This document shows, in pieces, positions 51,749 to 59,274 of a DNA stretch of 64,000 nucleotides. Made by a program: the position numbers and the translations under genes. How positions within the stretch are numbered: the first letter of the stretch is position 1; every line of letters starts with the position of its first letter. Origin of the DNA: JAEVLT01 sp964484065 (GTDB lineage Bacteria > Bacillota > Bacilli > Bacillales > Cytobacillaceae); assembly GCA_964484065.1 (NCBI GenBank), contig CAZAEW010000007.1, positions 1-64,000 on the forward strand, given 5' to 3'. Below the pieces are notes generated by a model, which worked only from the letters and a program-made list of their open reading frames with translations, was not told the origin of the DNA and ran no database searches.

Positions 51749-52239
51749 CGAATGATTTCCTTATCTTTTTGAAACAAATTTTTATCTTTAAAAAACCATT
51801 GGTAGATTAAACTGGTGGCAGAAAATGTACAAAAAAGGTTAATCCATGCCCAATACCAGGCATAATGGATGTAATTTATTAAATTTGTATATATTTCAAT
51901 CATATACTCAAAAATGGTTATGCCCGATATATACAGCGATAAATTAAAAAGTTTTTTGAAAAGGTTTCCTTTCGGTTCAAAGATTACGCAGAAACCGCAA
52001 ATGAGAGGATAAAAGAAATATCCCGTAGTAATAAGTACTCTTGTAGCTTTTGGAAGTTCTCTTATTGGAAATGAAATGAGATGGTATTTTGTATGGATTA
52101 AAACACTAATCCACATAAGTGTTTTACAAACCAGGAATGTAAACAAGAATCTGCGGTAACGGTTTTTAGGCACAAACAGGATATAGGAAATTAAACCAAC
52201 AACCCACATTAGGATAATAATCAAAAATTCTATTTTCAT
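51745..52239 (-). CDS. CBO0543 family membrane protein, first of a pair
   Basis: 164 residues, about five membrane segments. Contains FLVCKTLMWISVLIHTKYHLISFPIRELP and the TNLINYIHYAWYWAWINLFCTFSATSLIYQWFF end block, matching its downstream paralogue position by position. Family function is unknown; the conserved Trp/Tyr-rich last helix may bind lipid or a cofactor, which is speculation. Confidence 0.75.
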   Translation of the reverse strand: MKIEFLIIILMWVVGLISYILFVPKNRYRRFLFTFLVCKTLMWISVLIHTKYHLISFPIRELPKATRVLITTGYFFYPLICGFCVIFEPKGNLFKKLFNLSLYISGITIFEYMIEIYTNLINYIHYAWYWAWINLFCTFSATSLIYQWFFKDKNLFQKDKEIIR

Positions 52240-52396
52240 AAAAAAACTGAAACCTTCCTACTTAGCTGTCTTATCTATATTTTTTTCAATTAACCAGCAG
52301 TATAAACATGGTTTTACAAATACGAAAAAATTTTATCAAGGCCTATTGACCTTCACGCTGCGTTAAGGTGTATCGTTAATTTTAGGAGGTGATCAG

Positions 52397-53161
52397 ATGG
52401 AATATACAGTGCAAAAGCTTGGCAGGTTAGCGGGCATCAGCACGAGAACGCTGCGGTATTACGATGAAATTGGGATTCTTAAGCCGGCAAGAATCAATTC
52501 GTCCGGATACCGGATTTATGGCCAGGCGGAAGTGGACCGGCTCCAGCAAATTCTTTTTTACAGAGAATTAGGTGTCAGCCTTGATGCGATTAAACAAATG
52601 ATCACGTCCCCTTCCTTTGATGGTGCTGCTGCACTGAAGGAACATCGCGAAAAACTCCTGAAAAAACGAGAGCAGCTTGATTTATTAATTGTCAATGTTG
52701 AGAAAACCATAGCGTTAACCGAAGGGAGAATCACCATGTCAAATAAAGAAAAATTTGAAGGATTTAAGAAAAAAATGGTCGAGGATAATGAACGGAAGTA
52801 TGGCAAAGAGATCCGTGAAAAGTACGGAAGTGAAACCGTTGAAAAATCGAATGCGAAATTAATGAATATGACGGAGGAAGAATATAAAAAGGTTACAGGT
52901 TTGGAGCAGGATGTAAGAGATACGCTTGCCCGGGCCTTCGCAACAGGAGATCCTGCCGGGGAATTGGCGCAAAAAGCAGCCGATCTTCATAAACAATGGC
53001 TGACCTTTTATTGGACCGAATACAGCAAGGAAGCGCATGCGGGGCTTGCGCAAATGTATGTTGATGATGAACGGTTTAAAGCTTACTATGATAAAGAACA
53101 GCCGGGGACAGCTGAATTCCTCAGGGATGCAATCCGGATTTACACCGGGGTTAAAGAATAA
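52397..53161 (+). CDS. MerR family regulator with TipAS drug-binding domain (Mta-like)
   Basis: 254 residues: a MerR winged helix (YTVQKLGRLAGISTRTLRYYDEIGILKPARINSSGYRIYGQAEVDRLQQI), a coiled-coil linker (about 85-110) and a C-terminal TipAS domain (GFKKKMVEDNERKYGKEIREKYG..YTGVKE). This is the layout of Mta and TipAL, which activate multidrug efflux genes when ligand binds. AGGAGGTG precedes the ATG. An EamA transporter follows and could be a target. Confidence 0.9.
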   Translation: MEYTVQKLGRLAGISTRTLRYYDEIGILKPARINSSGYRIYGQAEVDRLQQILFYRELGVSLDAIKQMITSPSFDGAAALKEHREKLLKKREQLDLLIVNVEKTIALTEGRITMSNKEKFEGFKKKMVEDNERKYGKEIREKYGSETVEKSNAKLMNMTEEEYKKVTGLEQDVRDTLARAFATGDPAGELAQKAADLHKQWLTFYWTEYSKEAHAGLAQMYVDDERFKAYYDKEQPGTAEFLRDAIRIYTGVKE

Positions 53162-53177
53162 TATCAAAAGGAGTATG

Positions 53178-53216
53178 GGCGGACAGTGTAAATAGCTGTC
53201 CGCCTGTTTCTTTTCT
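53178..53216 (+). terminator. Terminator after the MerR gene
   Basis: GGCGGACAG..CTGTCCGCC, 9-bp stem, followed by TGTTTCTTTTC. Confidence 0.8.
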
Positions 53217-53266
53217 CATTTTCCTTTATAATGAAATTAAAAAATACCGTTTTGGAGCGATTGTGT

Positions 53267-54175
53267 ATGCAGGGGAAACTAAAAATCATTACAGCGATGC
53301 TCATTTTTGGAAGTATAGGGGTATTTGTTAAAAATGTTGATTTTCCATCAAGTGAAATTGCGTTTCTAAGAGGTGTAATTGGGAGTGTTTTCTTAATACT
53401 TGTCAGCCTGATTGCAAAACAAAAAATATCATTTTCTTCTATAAAAGATAATCTTGTTCTTTTACTTATATCAGGATCTGCCATTGGAATGAATTGGATC
53501 TTGTTGTTTGAATCCTACCGGTACACAACCGTATCCAACGCAACCTTGAGCTATTATTTTGCTCCGATATTCGTCATGATTTTAGCTCCGTTTGTTTTAA
53601 GAGAAAAACTGACGTTCGTAAAAACAGTATGCATACTGGGGGCGATGGCAGGTTTATTTCTTGTTGTAAACATTAACGAGGGCAGTGCGGCAGGTTCCTA
53701 TAATCATCCGGTTGGAATCCTTTATGGTCTCTCGGCGGCGATTTTATATGCAAGCGTTATTCTAATGAATAAATTTATCAAAAATCTGACTGGTTTTGAA
53801 ACAACTCTCATTCAATTGATGGCTGCAGCTCTTGTTCTTTTGCCATATGTCTATTTTCGGGATCAATTAAATCTTTCCGGGGTAAGCTCGAAGTCGATTA
53901 TTTTGATTCTGATCCTTGGCCTTGTACATACCGGGGCTGCTTACTTTTTGTATTTTACATCGGTAAAGGAATTGAAAGGTCAAACGATAGCTGTGCTCAG
54001 TTATATTGACCCTGTTTCTGCTGTTATCTTTGCAGCCATTTTTCTCGGAGAAAATATGAAGCCTGTGCAAATGGTTGGGGGAGTTCTGATTCTTGGGTCC
54101 GCTTTTCTTAGTGAAATAATCGATTTTAAAATGAGGCGGCTTGCTGACGATGTAAAGTCAGCCACCCCTGAATGA
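53267..54175 (+). CDS. EamA/DMT family transporter
   Basis: 302 residues with ten membrane helices in two EamA repeats (MLIFGSIGVFVKN and ILYGLSAAILYASVILMNKFI). Conserved PxxxxxLRG (FPSSEIAFLRG) and the EPV-like SYIDPVSAVIFA region near 245 are present. Exports small metabolites or drugs; substrate unknown. The ATG at 53267 has TGGAGCG upstream; the frame is open to 53231 without a site. Confidence 0.88.
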   Translation: MQGKLKIITAMLIFGSIGVFVKNVDFPSSEIAFLRGVIGSVFLILVSLIAKQKISFSSIKDNLVLLLISGSAIGMNWILLFESYRYTTVSNATLSYYFAPIFVMILAPFVLREKLTFVKTVCILGAMAGLFLVVNINEGSAAGSYNHPVGILYGLSAAILYASVILMNKFIKNLTGFETTLIQLMAAALVLLPYVYFRDQLNLSGVSSKSIILILILGLVHTGAAYFLYFTSVKELKGQTIAVLSYIDPVSAVIFAAIFLGENMKPVQMVGGVLILGSAFLSEIIDFKMRRLADDVKSATPE

Positions 54176-54210
54176 AAAAACTAAAATGAATAAAAATAAA
54201 GATAAAACCT

Positions 54211-54250
54211 AAAACGCTTAGCACCGATTAATAGTCTAAGCGTTTTTTTT
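54211..54250. terminator. Bidirectional terminator
   Basis: AAAACGCTTAG..CTAAGCGTTTT with T8, between EamA (+) and PAP2 (-) genes. Confidence 0.88.
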
Positions 54251-54252
54251 CT

Positions 54253-54789
54253 TTATTGAAATAAATGGAATACGAAGTAAAAACAGAGACATCCAAAAAA
54301 CGTTCCAAGGATTCCTCCGGCAATTACATCGGAAGGGTAATGAAGTCCCAAATACATTCTGGAGATACCGACGCATAATCCGATTGGAATTAAAATAATG
54401 GCCAGGGGAGGGATTAGGATGATGAATGGGATGGTGATTGAAAAATAGGCGGTAGTATGCCCTGAAGGAAATGAATGATCTTTAAGTGGATTAGCGGGAT
54501 ATTTGGTTCTTTCCAGAACTAAGTAAGGCCTTTTCCGCGGGAAGATTTTTTTTAGCAAAAATACAGGTAAGTGACTGATTGCTAAAGATGCAGCACTTGA
54601 AACAGCCGTTAATCTAAGCTGGCCGGAAGTAAAGGCGGCCAACGCTAATACAGTCACAATCGTAAAAACAGCACTTCCAAGCTGGGTGATGCAACGGAAA
54701 AAGAGGTTCCAATTCTTTTTATCAAAGTGCTGATTGATTCCAAGAAATAATCGGCGCTCAAAGTGATGTAAGGTATGAAACAGCTTCAT
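54253..54789 (-). CDS. PAP2 family phosphatase (undecaprenyl-diphosphatase/BcrC-like)
   Basis: 178 residues, about five membrane helices. The three acid-phosphatase motifs are complete: KKIFPRKRP (KX6RP), PSGHTTAY and SRMYLGLHYPSD (SRX5HX3D). This membrane type usually recycles undecaprenyl diphosphate or dephosphorylates phosphatidylglycerophosphate. AGGAGGC precedes the ATG. Single gene. Confidence 0.88.
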   Translation of the reverse strand: MKLFHTLHHFERRLFLGINQHFDKKNWNLFFRCITQLGSAVFTIVTVLALAAFTSGQLRLTAVSSAASLAISHLPVFLLKKIFPRKRPYLVLERTKYPANPLKDHSFPSGHTTAYFSITIPFIILIPPLAIILIPIGLCVGISRMYLGLHYPSDVIAGGILGTFFGCLCFYFVFHLFQ

Positions 54790-54955
54790 TTAGAATGCCT
54801 CCTAAAAAAGCATATTTTTACACCGAGAAAATGAATTTTTTAATGAAGCAATTGATTTATCAATCTTATTATCTAACATTTTTTACCTATACACAAATGA
54901 AATACTGATTCTAATAATAAATGAATAAAAATTCAAATTTACCAATTTTAATCTG

Positions 54956-54984
54956 TTGACGTGATGTAAAATAGCACATATAAT
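54956..54984 (+). promoter_or_regulatory. Sigma-A promoter of the amt operon
   Basis: TTGACG (54956-54961), 17 bp, TATAAT (54979-54984), 36 bp upstream of the first ORF. No exact TnrA box (TGTNA-N7-TNACA) was found. Confidence 0.85.
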
Positions 54985-55019
54985 CAGGAAAAGTAACATT
55001 TTATGTGAGGAGATATAAC

Positions 55020-55433
55020 ATGATTGTTATAGATGAATTTTTTCATCACAGTTCTTTTCAAATTGCCACTGAAGAATTGATAACAGCATTAAAAAATATC
55101 AAAAGTGCAAAGGAAAAAGAAATTGATGTACTTAAAGATAAGATTACAAAATATGAGCAGACGAGAAGGGCGCATGAGGTATGGTATCAATCCCTGTCAC
55201 CGGTACGTAAATTTTTTACGGGACGTCCCCCGAGCCATCACCAGGCAGTCGAATACATTGTCAATGTAAAAGAGCGTTTTAATCATATAGAACAAATTAA
55301 GGCTAAAATTTCTGCTATCGAAAAAGTGATTCAAGGAGTAGTAAATGAACCGGATTTGGAGCAAATAACCATTGCTGCTTTTATGATTGAGGAAATTAAA
55401 GAGTGGCAGGAAAATAGGGGAGTTATTGAATGA
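55020..55433 (+). CDS. Hypothetical coiled-coil protein coupled to amt, 137 aa
   Basis: The ATG at 55020 follows GAGGAGATATAAC. The product is soluble and helical, with two heptad-rich regions (about residues 20-55 and 95-125: KNIKSAKEKEIDVLKDKITKYE; VKERFNHIEQIKAKISAIEKVI) joined by a short basic hinge. Its stop overlaps the amt start (ATGA), so it is translated with the ammonium transporter. I do not recognise the family. It might modulate Amt in place of a PII protein, since no glnK follows; this is inference. Confidence 0.7.
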   Translation: MIVIDEFFHHSSFQIATEELITALKNIKSAKEKEIDVLKDKITKYEQTRRAHEVWYQSLSPVRKFFTGRPPSHHQAVEYIVNVKERFNHIEQIKAKISAIEKVIQGVVNEPDLEQITIAAFMIEEIKEWQENRGVIE

Positions 55434-56698
55434 CCATCGGGACAATTAATTCAGGTTTAAATACAATATGGGTCGTTTTAACAGCAGCGATGATTATCTT
55501 AATGGAAGGCGGCTTTGCCTTATTGGAAGCCGGATTTGTCCGCAGAAAAAACAGCGTAAATATAATCATGAAGGTTTTTGCGGATATTACAATCGGAACG
55601 CTTTGTTATTATTTAGTTGGCTTTGCCCTTATGTATGGTAAGGATCTATTGGGCATCATTGGCCAGAATGGATTCATGCTCAAAGGTAATTTTTCTTACC
55701 TGAATCTCTCAATCTCAACAGATACCTTTTGGTTGTTTCAAGGTGCGTTTGTCATTGCAGTTATCTCCATTGTTTCCGGTGCTGTCGCGGAGAGGATTAA
55801 TTTCCGCGCCTATCTTCTTTATGTTATTGTCATGACTATGTTTATTTATCCGATTGCAGGGCATTGGGCCTGGGGCGGCGGCTGGCTGGGTAAACTTGGA
55901 TTTGAGGATTTTGCTGGATCAGCCGTCATTCACGCCTTGGGAGGTTTCTCGGCGTTGGCAGCAGCGATCATCATAGGACCAAGGAAAGGGAAGTTTACTC
56001 AAGCTGGAACGAGTACCATCGCGCTGCCAAGCAATCTTCCGCTTGCATCCGTTGGCGCCTTTTTATTGTGGTTTGGCTGGTTTGGCTTTAATGCGGGAAG
56101 TACCTTGCAGGCAACAGACGTAAGGATTGGGCACATCGCCATTGTTACAATGCTTTCAGCAGCTGCCGGCGGAGCTATTACGTTGATTTATACCTTATTT
56201 CGCTATGGACGTTCTGATGCGCCGTCCGTCATTAATGGTTCTTTAGCGGGACTTGTCGGAATTACAGCAGGATGTGCCTTTGTAAGTGATCAGTCTGCTA
56301 TATTAATAGGAGCTGTTTCCGGTCTCTTGATGATGATGGCAACAAATTGGCTGGAGTCACGAAAAATTGATGACCCTGTCGGCGCTTTTCCGGTTCATGC
56401 CGTTTCCGGAGTGTGGGGGACCATTGCGGTTGGTCTATTTTCCGCAAAGGGCGGGCTGTTTACCGGCGGCGGCTGGCATCTTTTGAGCGTTCAATTGCTT
56501 GGCCTTGCTGTTTTGTGTGTTTGGGGTTTTGTTTTAACATGGGGCGGGTTAAAATTAATCAATCGTATTGTTCCTGTTAGAGCAAGCGCCGAGGAAGAGG
56601 AAATCGGACTTGATGTCAGCTATCACGGAATCATGGCTATTCACACATCTGCTGAATTTATTACCATTGATGAGCATTTTGAAGGCCCTAAAGAATAA
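55430..56698 (+). CDS. amt: Ammonium transporter (Amt family)
   Basis: 422 residues, eleven membrane helices. Family marks: the N-terminal LEGGFALLEAGFVRRKNSVNI, the conserved Asp and His in the AHWAWGGGWL and SAVIHALGGFSAL region, FLLWFGWFGFNAGST and the second pore His in FPVHAVSGVWGTIAVG. The cytoplasmic tail (SAEEEEIGLDVSYHGIMAIHTSAEF) is the usual PII contact site. No glnK follows; a coiled-coil ORF precedes it with a four-base overlap. Confidence 0.93.
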   Translation: MTIGTINSGLNTIWVVLTAAMIILMEGGFALLEAGFVRRKNSVNIIMKVFADITIGTLCYYLVGFALMYGKDLLGIIGQNGFMLKGNFSYLNLSISTDTFWLFQGAFVIAVISIVSGAVAERINFRAYLLYVIVMTMFIYPIAGHWAWGGGWLGKLGFEDFAGSAVIHALGGFSALAAAIIIGPRKGKFTQAGTSTIALPSNLPLASVGAFLLWFGWFGFNAGSTLQATDVRIGHIAIVTMLSAAAGGAITLIYTLFRYGRSDAPSVINGSLAGLVGITAGCAFVSDQSAILIGAVSGLLMMMATNWLESRKIDDPVGAFPVHAVSGVWGTIAVGLFSAKGGLFTGGGWHLLSVQLLGLAVLCVWGFVLTWGGLKLINRIVPVRASAEEEEIGLDVSYHGIMAIHTSAEFITIDEHFEGPKE

Positions 56699-56745
56699 TT
56701 AATAGAGTATTTGTATATTCATTTAAAAAGCAGAAGCTAATGAGC

Positions 56746-57333
56746 ATAAGTAGTTCAGTTTTAAAAATTAAATTTTTTAGTCCAATTCGCAAATGAATTG
56801 GACTATTTACCTTTGTTCAGAGGAAAGTAAAAACAGATGATCGATGTCCGAAGTTTGAGCATCTTCGGACAGGGGAAGGCAAAATCGCATGATCGATGAC
56901 CGAAGTTTGAACATCTTCGGACAGGGGAAGGTAAAATCGCATGATTGATGTCCGAAGTTGGAGTATCTTCGGACAGGGGAAGGCAAAATCGGATGATCGA
57001 TGTCCGAAGTTGGAGCATCTTCGGACAGGGGAAAGCAAAAACAGATGATCGATGACCGAAGTTTGAGCATCTTCGGACAGGGGAAGGAAAAATCGTATGA
57101 TTGATGTCCGAAGTTGGAGCATCTTCGGACAGGGGAAGGAAAAATCGCATGATCGATGACCGAAGTATGAACATCTTCGGACAGAGGAAAGCAAAACCAC
57201 ATGAATGATGCCCGAAGTTTGGGCATCTTCGGACCAAGCATTTTTATGCTAATTCAAATACTGATTTTCGTAAAAGAGCAGTGATAATTCAATTGTGTAT
57301 TTTCATTTTCTACTCGATAACTGAACTACTTAT
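56746..57333. mobile_element. MITE-like element, copy 2, carrying a 52-bp repeat array
   Basis: Perfect 15-bp terminal inverted repeats ATAAGTAGTTCAGTT and AACTGAACTACTTAT. The outermost base pair differs from copy 1 (A..T instead of T..A), so the mobile end is AGTAGTTCAGTT with TA on both sides. The left 60-80 bp and right 110 bp match copy 1 at 30469-31007. Between them sit eight 52-bp units. No transposase inside. Confidence 0.82.
56842..57233. repeat. 52-bp hairpin repeat array, family A (eight units)
   Basis: The CCGAAG core recurs with its C at 56849, 56901, 56953, 57005, 57057, 57109, 57161 and 57213, exactly 52 bp each time, with no indels. The hairpin is TGTCCGAAG (9) CTTCGGACA; the spacer is GGGGAAGGCAAAATCGCATG-like. 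Some units have A for T in the left arm. Because 52 is not a multiple of three, all three minus-strand frames stay open by chance. Confidence 0.97.
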
Positions 57334-57384
57334 AATAAGCATCTGTTTTTTTGCATAAAAACAGTATAAATTTTCCTCATTCAT

Positions 57385-57858
57385 CTAGGTTACCATATCG
57401 GGTGTACTGATTTTATTTTTCCTAAATCCTTTTCGAAGCAGAAGGATAAAAAATAATAACAGCGGAATACCCGTCTGCAAAGGTAAATGAAGATAAATAG
57501 GCACCCATTTTAGTCCAACCTCAATATGTTCGGTGAAGTTGCGGGACATTTGAATGGAAGAAATGAAAATAAGTAAGCTTAAAAATAAAATGCAGTACGC
57601 TTTTTGTTTTTTTGTTTTTATAGGAAATAAATCTTGAATGCCTATAAAACCAGCGTAGAAAAAGACGAAAACTTTTATAAACATTCCTAAAATTAACGTA
57701 GCTACAACAATGATATCCAGTCTCTGAATAAAATTTGCTAAATTTACCCGTGATACCGTTTCAAGCAGGGGGAATTGGGAATTAGCTGCGCTGCTAGCAC
57801 CAATAATACTTATTTCGAGCGCAATGGTCACACTTAAGATTAACCCGCTGGAGAACAT
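57385..57858 (-). pseudogene. Truncated GerAB-type spore germination permease (C-terminal part)
   Basis: 157 residues matching the second half of the endospore germination permease: the VSRVNLANFIQRLDIIVVATLILGMFIKVFVFFYAGFIGIQDLF block corresponds to NIGNFIQRIEILAGGMVFISIFIKTVISFYSLSLGLAQIL of the full-length gene next to it. The first five helices are missing and the frame upstream is only 40 bp from the neighbour's stop. It is the remnant of a duplicated gerAB or of a second ger operon. Confidence 0.82.
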
Positions 57859-57898
57859 ATAACTGAAATGGGGTTATCCTCGATGCCTCCATGCTCAC

Positions 57899-59020
57899 TT
57901 ACTTGCTTTCCGATAATTGATTCTTTCTTTTCATAAAACCTTTCCGGACCACATCGATTCCCAGCAACAAGAGTGGAATAATCAATCCGTAAATCGAAAC
58001 GATGGGTGACCATGATTTCAAAAGGAAAGTCTGAAAGTATACGAGGTTGGGTGACATGATATTGCCTACAAAGATGACGATAATTCCAAAAGGAAAGGAA
58101 AGCATTTTGAATTCTTTTAAATTTAAGATTTGAGCAAGGCCTAATGATAAGGAATAAAAACTGATCACGGTTTTAATAAAAATAGAAATAAACACCATAC
58201 CGCCTGCCAGTATTTCAATCCTTTGAATAAAATTCCCGATATTTACTTTTTGAGCTAATACATAGATCGGATAATTTAACTGTGCTACTTGACTGGGACC
58301 CAAAACGAGAATAGCCATAAAAACAATAACAAAAAGGATCACTCCTCCAGTTAGAGTAGCGATAAATAATACTTTCCCAAAATTTCCGGGGGGAGAAATA
58401 TAAGGAGTAATCATTAAAAAGATAACGATATCTGAAAAAGGAACACCCAGTGACAAAAAGGAAGCTTTTAAGACTGGTTTGATTCCACCCTCCAATAAAG
58501 GAAAGATATTCTCAATCTGAATTTCCGGAAGGAGGAAAAAAACGAGCAGGAAAAAAAACAGAATGATCCACGGAAGTACCATTTCTGCTGTTCGCGAAAA
58601 AGTTTCCAATCCGAGACGAGCTCCATAAACGACGATTAGCATAAAGATGATTTCAATTGCCTGAATTGGCGTTTCCGGCATAATGTGGGTTGTAATAAAA
58701 TCACCAATCATTCTAATCAGCCCTGAAGTCAGCGTTAAAAAGTAGATAAAAAATAGTAAAGAAAGCCCCTTGCCAGCCCATTTTCCAAGAATCTTTTCGT
58801 TCATTTGCATTAAAGTTAAGTCGGGGTAACGTTTTGCAAGAGATCCGTAAATGCATGTCAGCAGCAATCCAAAGCAAATTCCAATTAGAGTTGCTATCCA
58901 AGCATCTTGTTTAGCAGCGGTCGCCATTAAAAAAGGAACATATAAAATGGAGGTACCAATAACAAACATAAAAACTAAAGTAAATAATTGAATTTGGGTT
59001 ATTTTCCCCTTTTCGAGCAT
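57899..59020 (-). CDS. Spore germination permease, GerAB family
   Basis: 373 residues, ten membrane helices of the APC superfamily, full length for the family (ITQIQLFTLVFMFVIGTSILYVPFLMA at the N-terminus). It forms the ligand-binding B subunit of a germinant receptor in the inner spore membrane with the A, C and D proteins encoded upstream. GAGGAAACGT precedes the ATG. Such operons are usually transcribed by sigma-G in the forespore. The germinant is unknown. Confidence 0.92.
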   Translation of the reverse strand: MLEKGKITQIQLFTLVFMFVIGTSILYVPFLMATAAKQDAWIATLIGICFGLLLTCIYGSLAKRYPDLTLMQMNEKILGKWAGKGLSLLFFIYFLTLTSGLIRMIGDFITTHIMPETPIQAIEIIFMLIVVYGARLGLETFSRTAEMVLPWIILFFFLLVFFLLPEIQIENIFPLLEGGIKPVLKASFLSLGVPFSDIVIFLMITPYISPPGNFGKVLFIATLTGGVILFVIVFMAILVLGPSQVAQLNYPIYVLAQKVNIGNFIQRIEILAGGMVFISIFIKTVISFYSLSLGLAQILNLKEFKMLSFPFGIIVIFVGNIMSPNLVYFQTFLLKSWSPIVSIYGLIIPLLLLGIDVVRKGFMKRKNQLSESK

Positions 59021-59034
59021 TACGTTTCCTCCGC

Positions 59035-59268
59035 TTAAGTTAAAAGATTTTCAATCAAGTTACTATAAGGTTTAATGAACATAATGATCCAATCGAGAGG
59101 ATTTGGCAAAGGAACGTTCAAGAAAAATAGCAGGATAAGAACTGTTCCGGCTAATTGGAAAAAAGCAAAAACAAAACCTTCTTTATAAAGCTTTTTCTTA
59201 ACCAAAGGCGGGAGTTCGTAAAAGAATATTAAAATGGATATGGTAAAAACGGTAAGAAAAGCTACCAT
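59035..59268 (-). CDS. Small two-helix membrane protein of the ger operon (D subunit)
   Basis: 77 residues with two membrane helices (VAFLTVFTISILIFFYE and FVFAFFQLAGTVLILLFFLNV). It sits between the gerAC and gerAB genes with spacings of 6 and 14 bp. Small two-helix D proteins encoded in ger operons (gerKD in B. subtilis, gerUD in B. megaterium) modulate germinant receptor function. The match here rests on size, topology and position. Confidence 0.75.
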   Translation of the reverse strand: MVAFLTVFTISILIFFYELPPLVKKKLYKEGFVFAFFQLAGTVLILLFFLNVPLPNPLDWIIMFIKPYSNLIENLLT

Positions 59269-59274
59269 GGAAGA

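Noticed and set aside
53164..53484. Minus-strand ORF of 106 codons
   Set aside because: It overlaps the terminator and the start of the EamA gene on the other strand, and has no ribosome binding site.
54901..54984. TnrA box for amt
   Set aside because: Only loose matches to TGTNA-N7-TNACA were found, so nitrogen control by TnrA cannot be claimed from sequence.
56803..57241. Three overlapping minus-strand ORFs of 127-144 codons with repeated motifs (CPKM, PVRRCSNFGH)
   Set aside because: They are three frames of the 52-bp tandem repeat; none has a ribosome binding site and the openness follows from repeating a stop-free unit.
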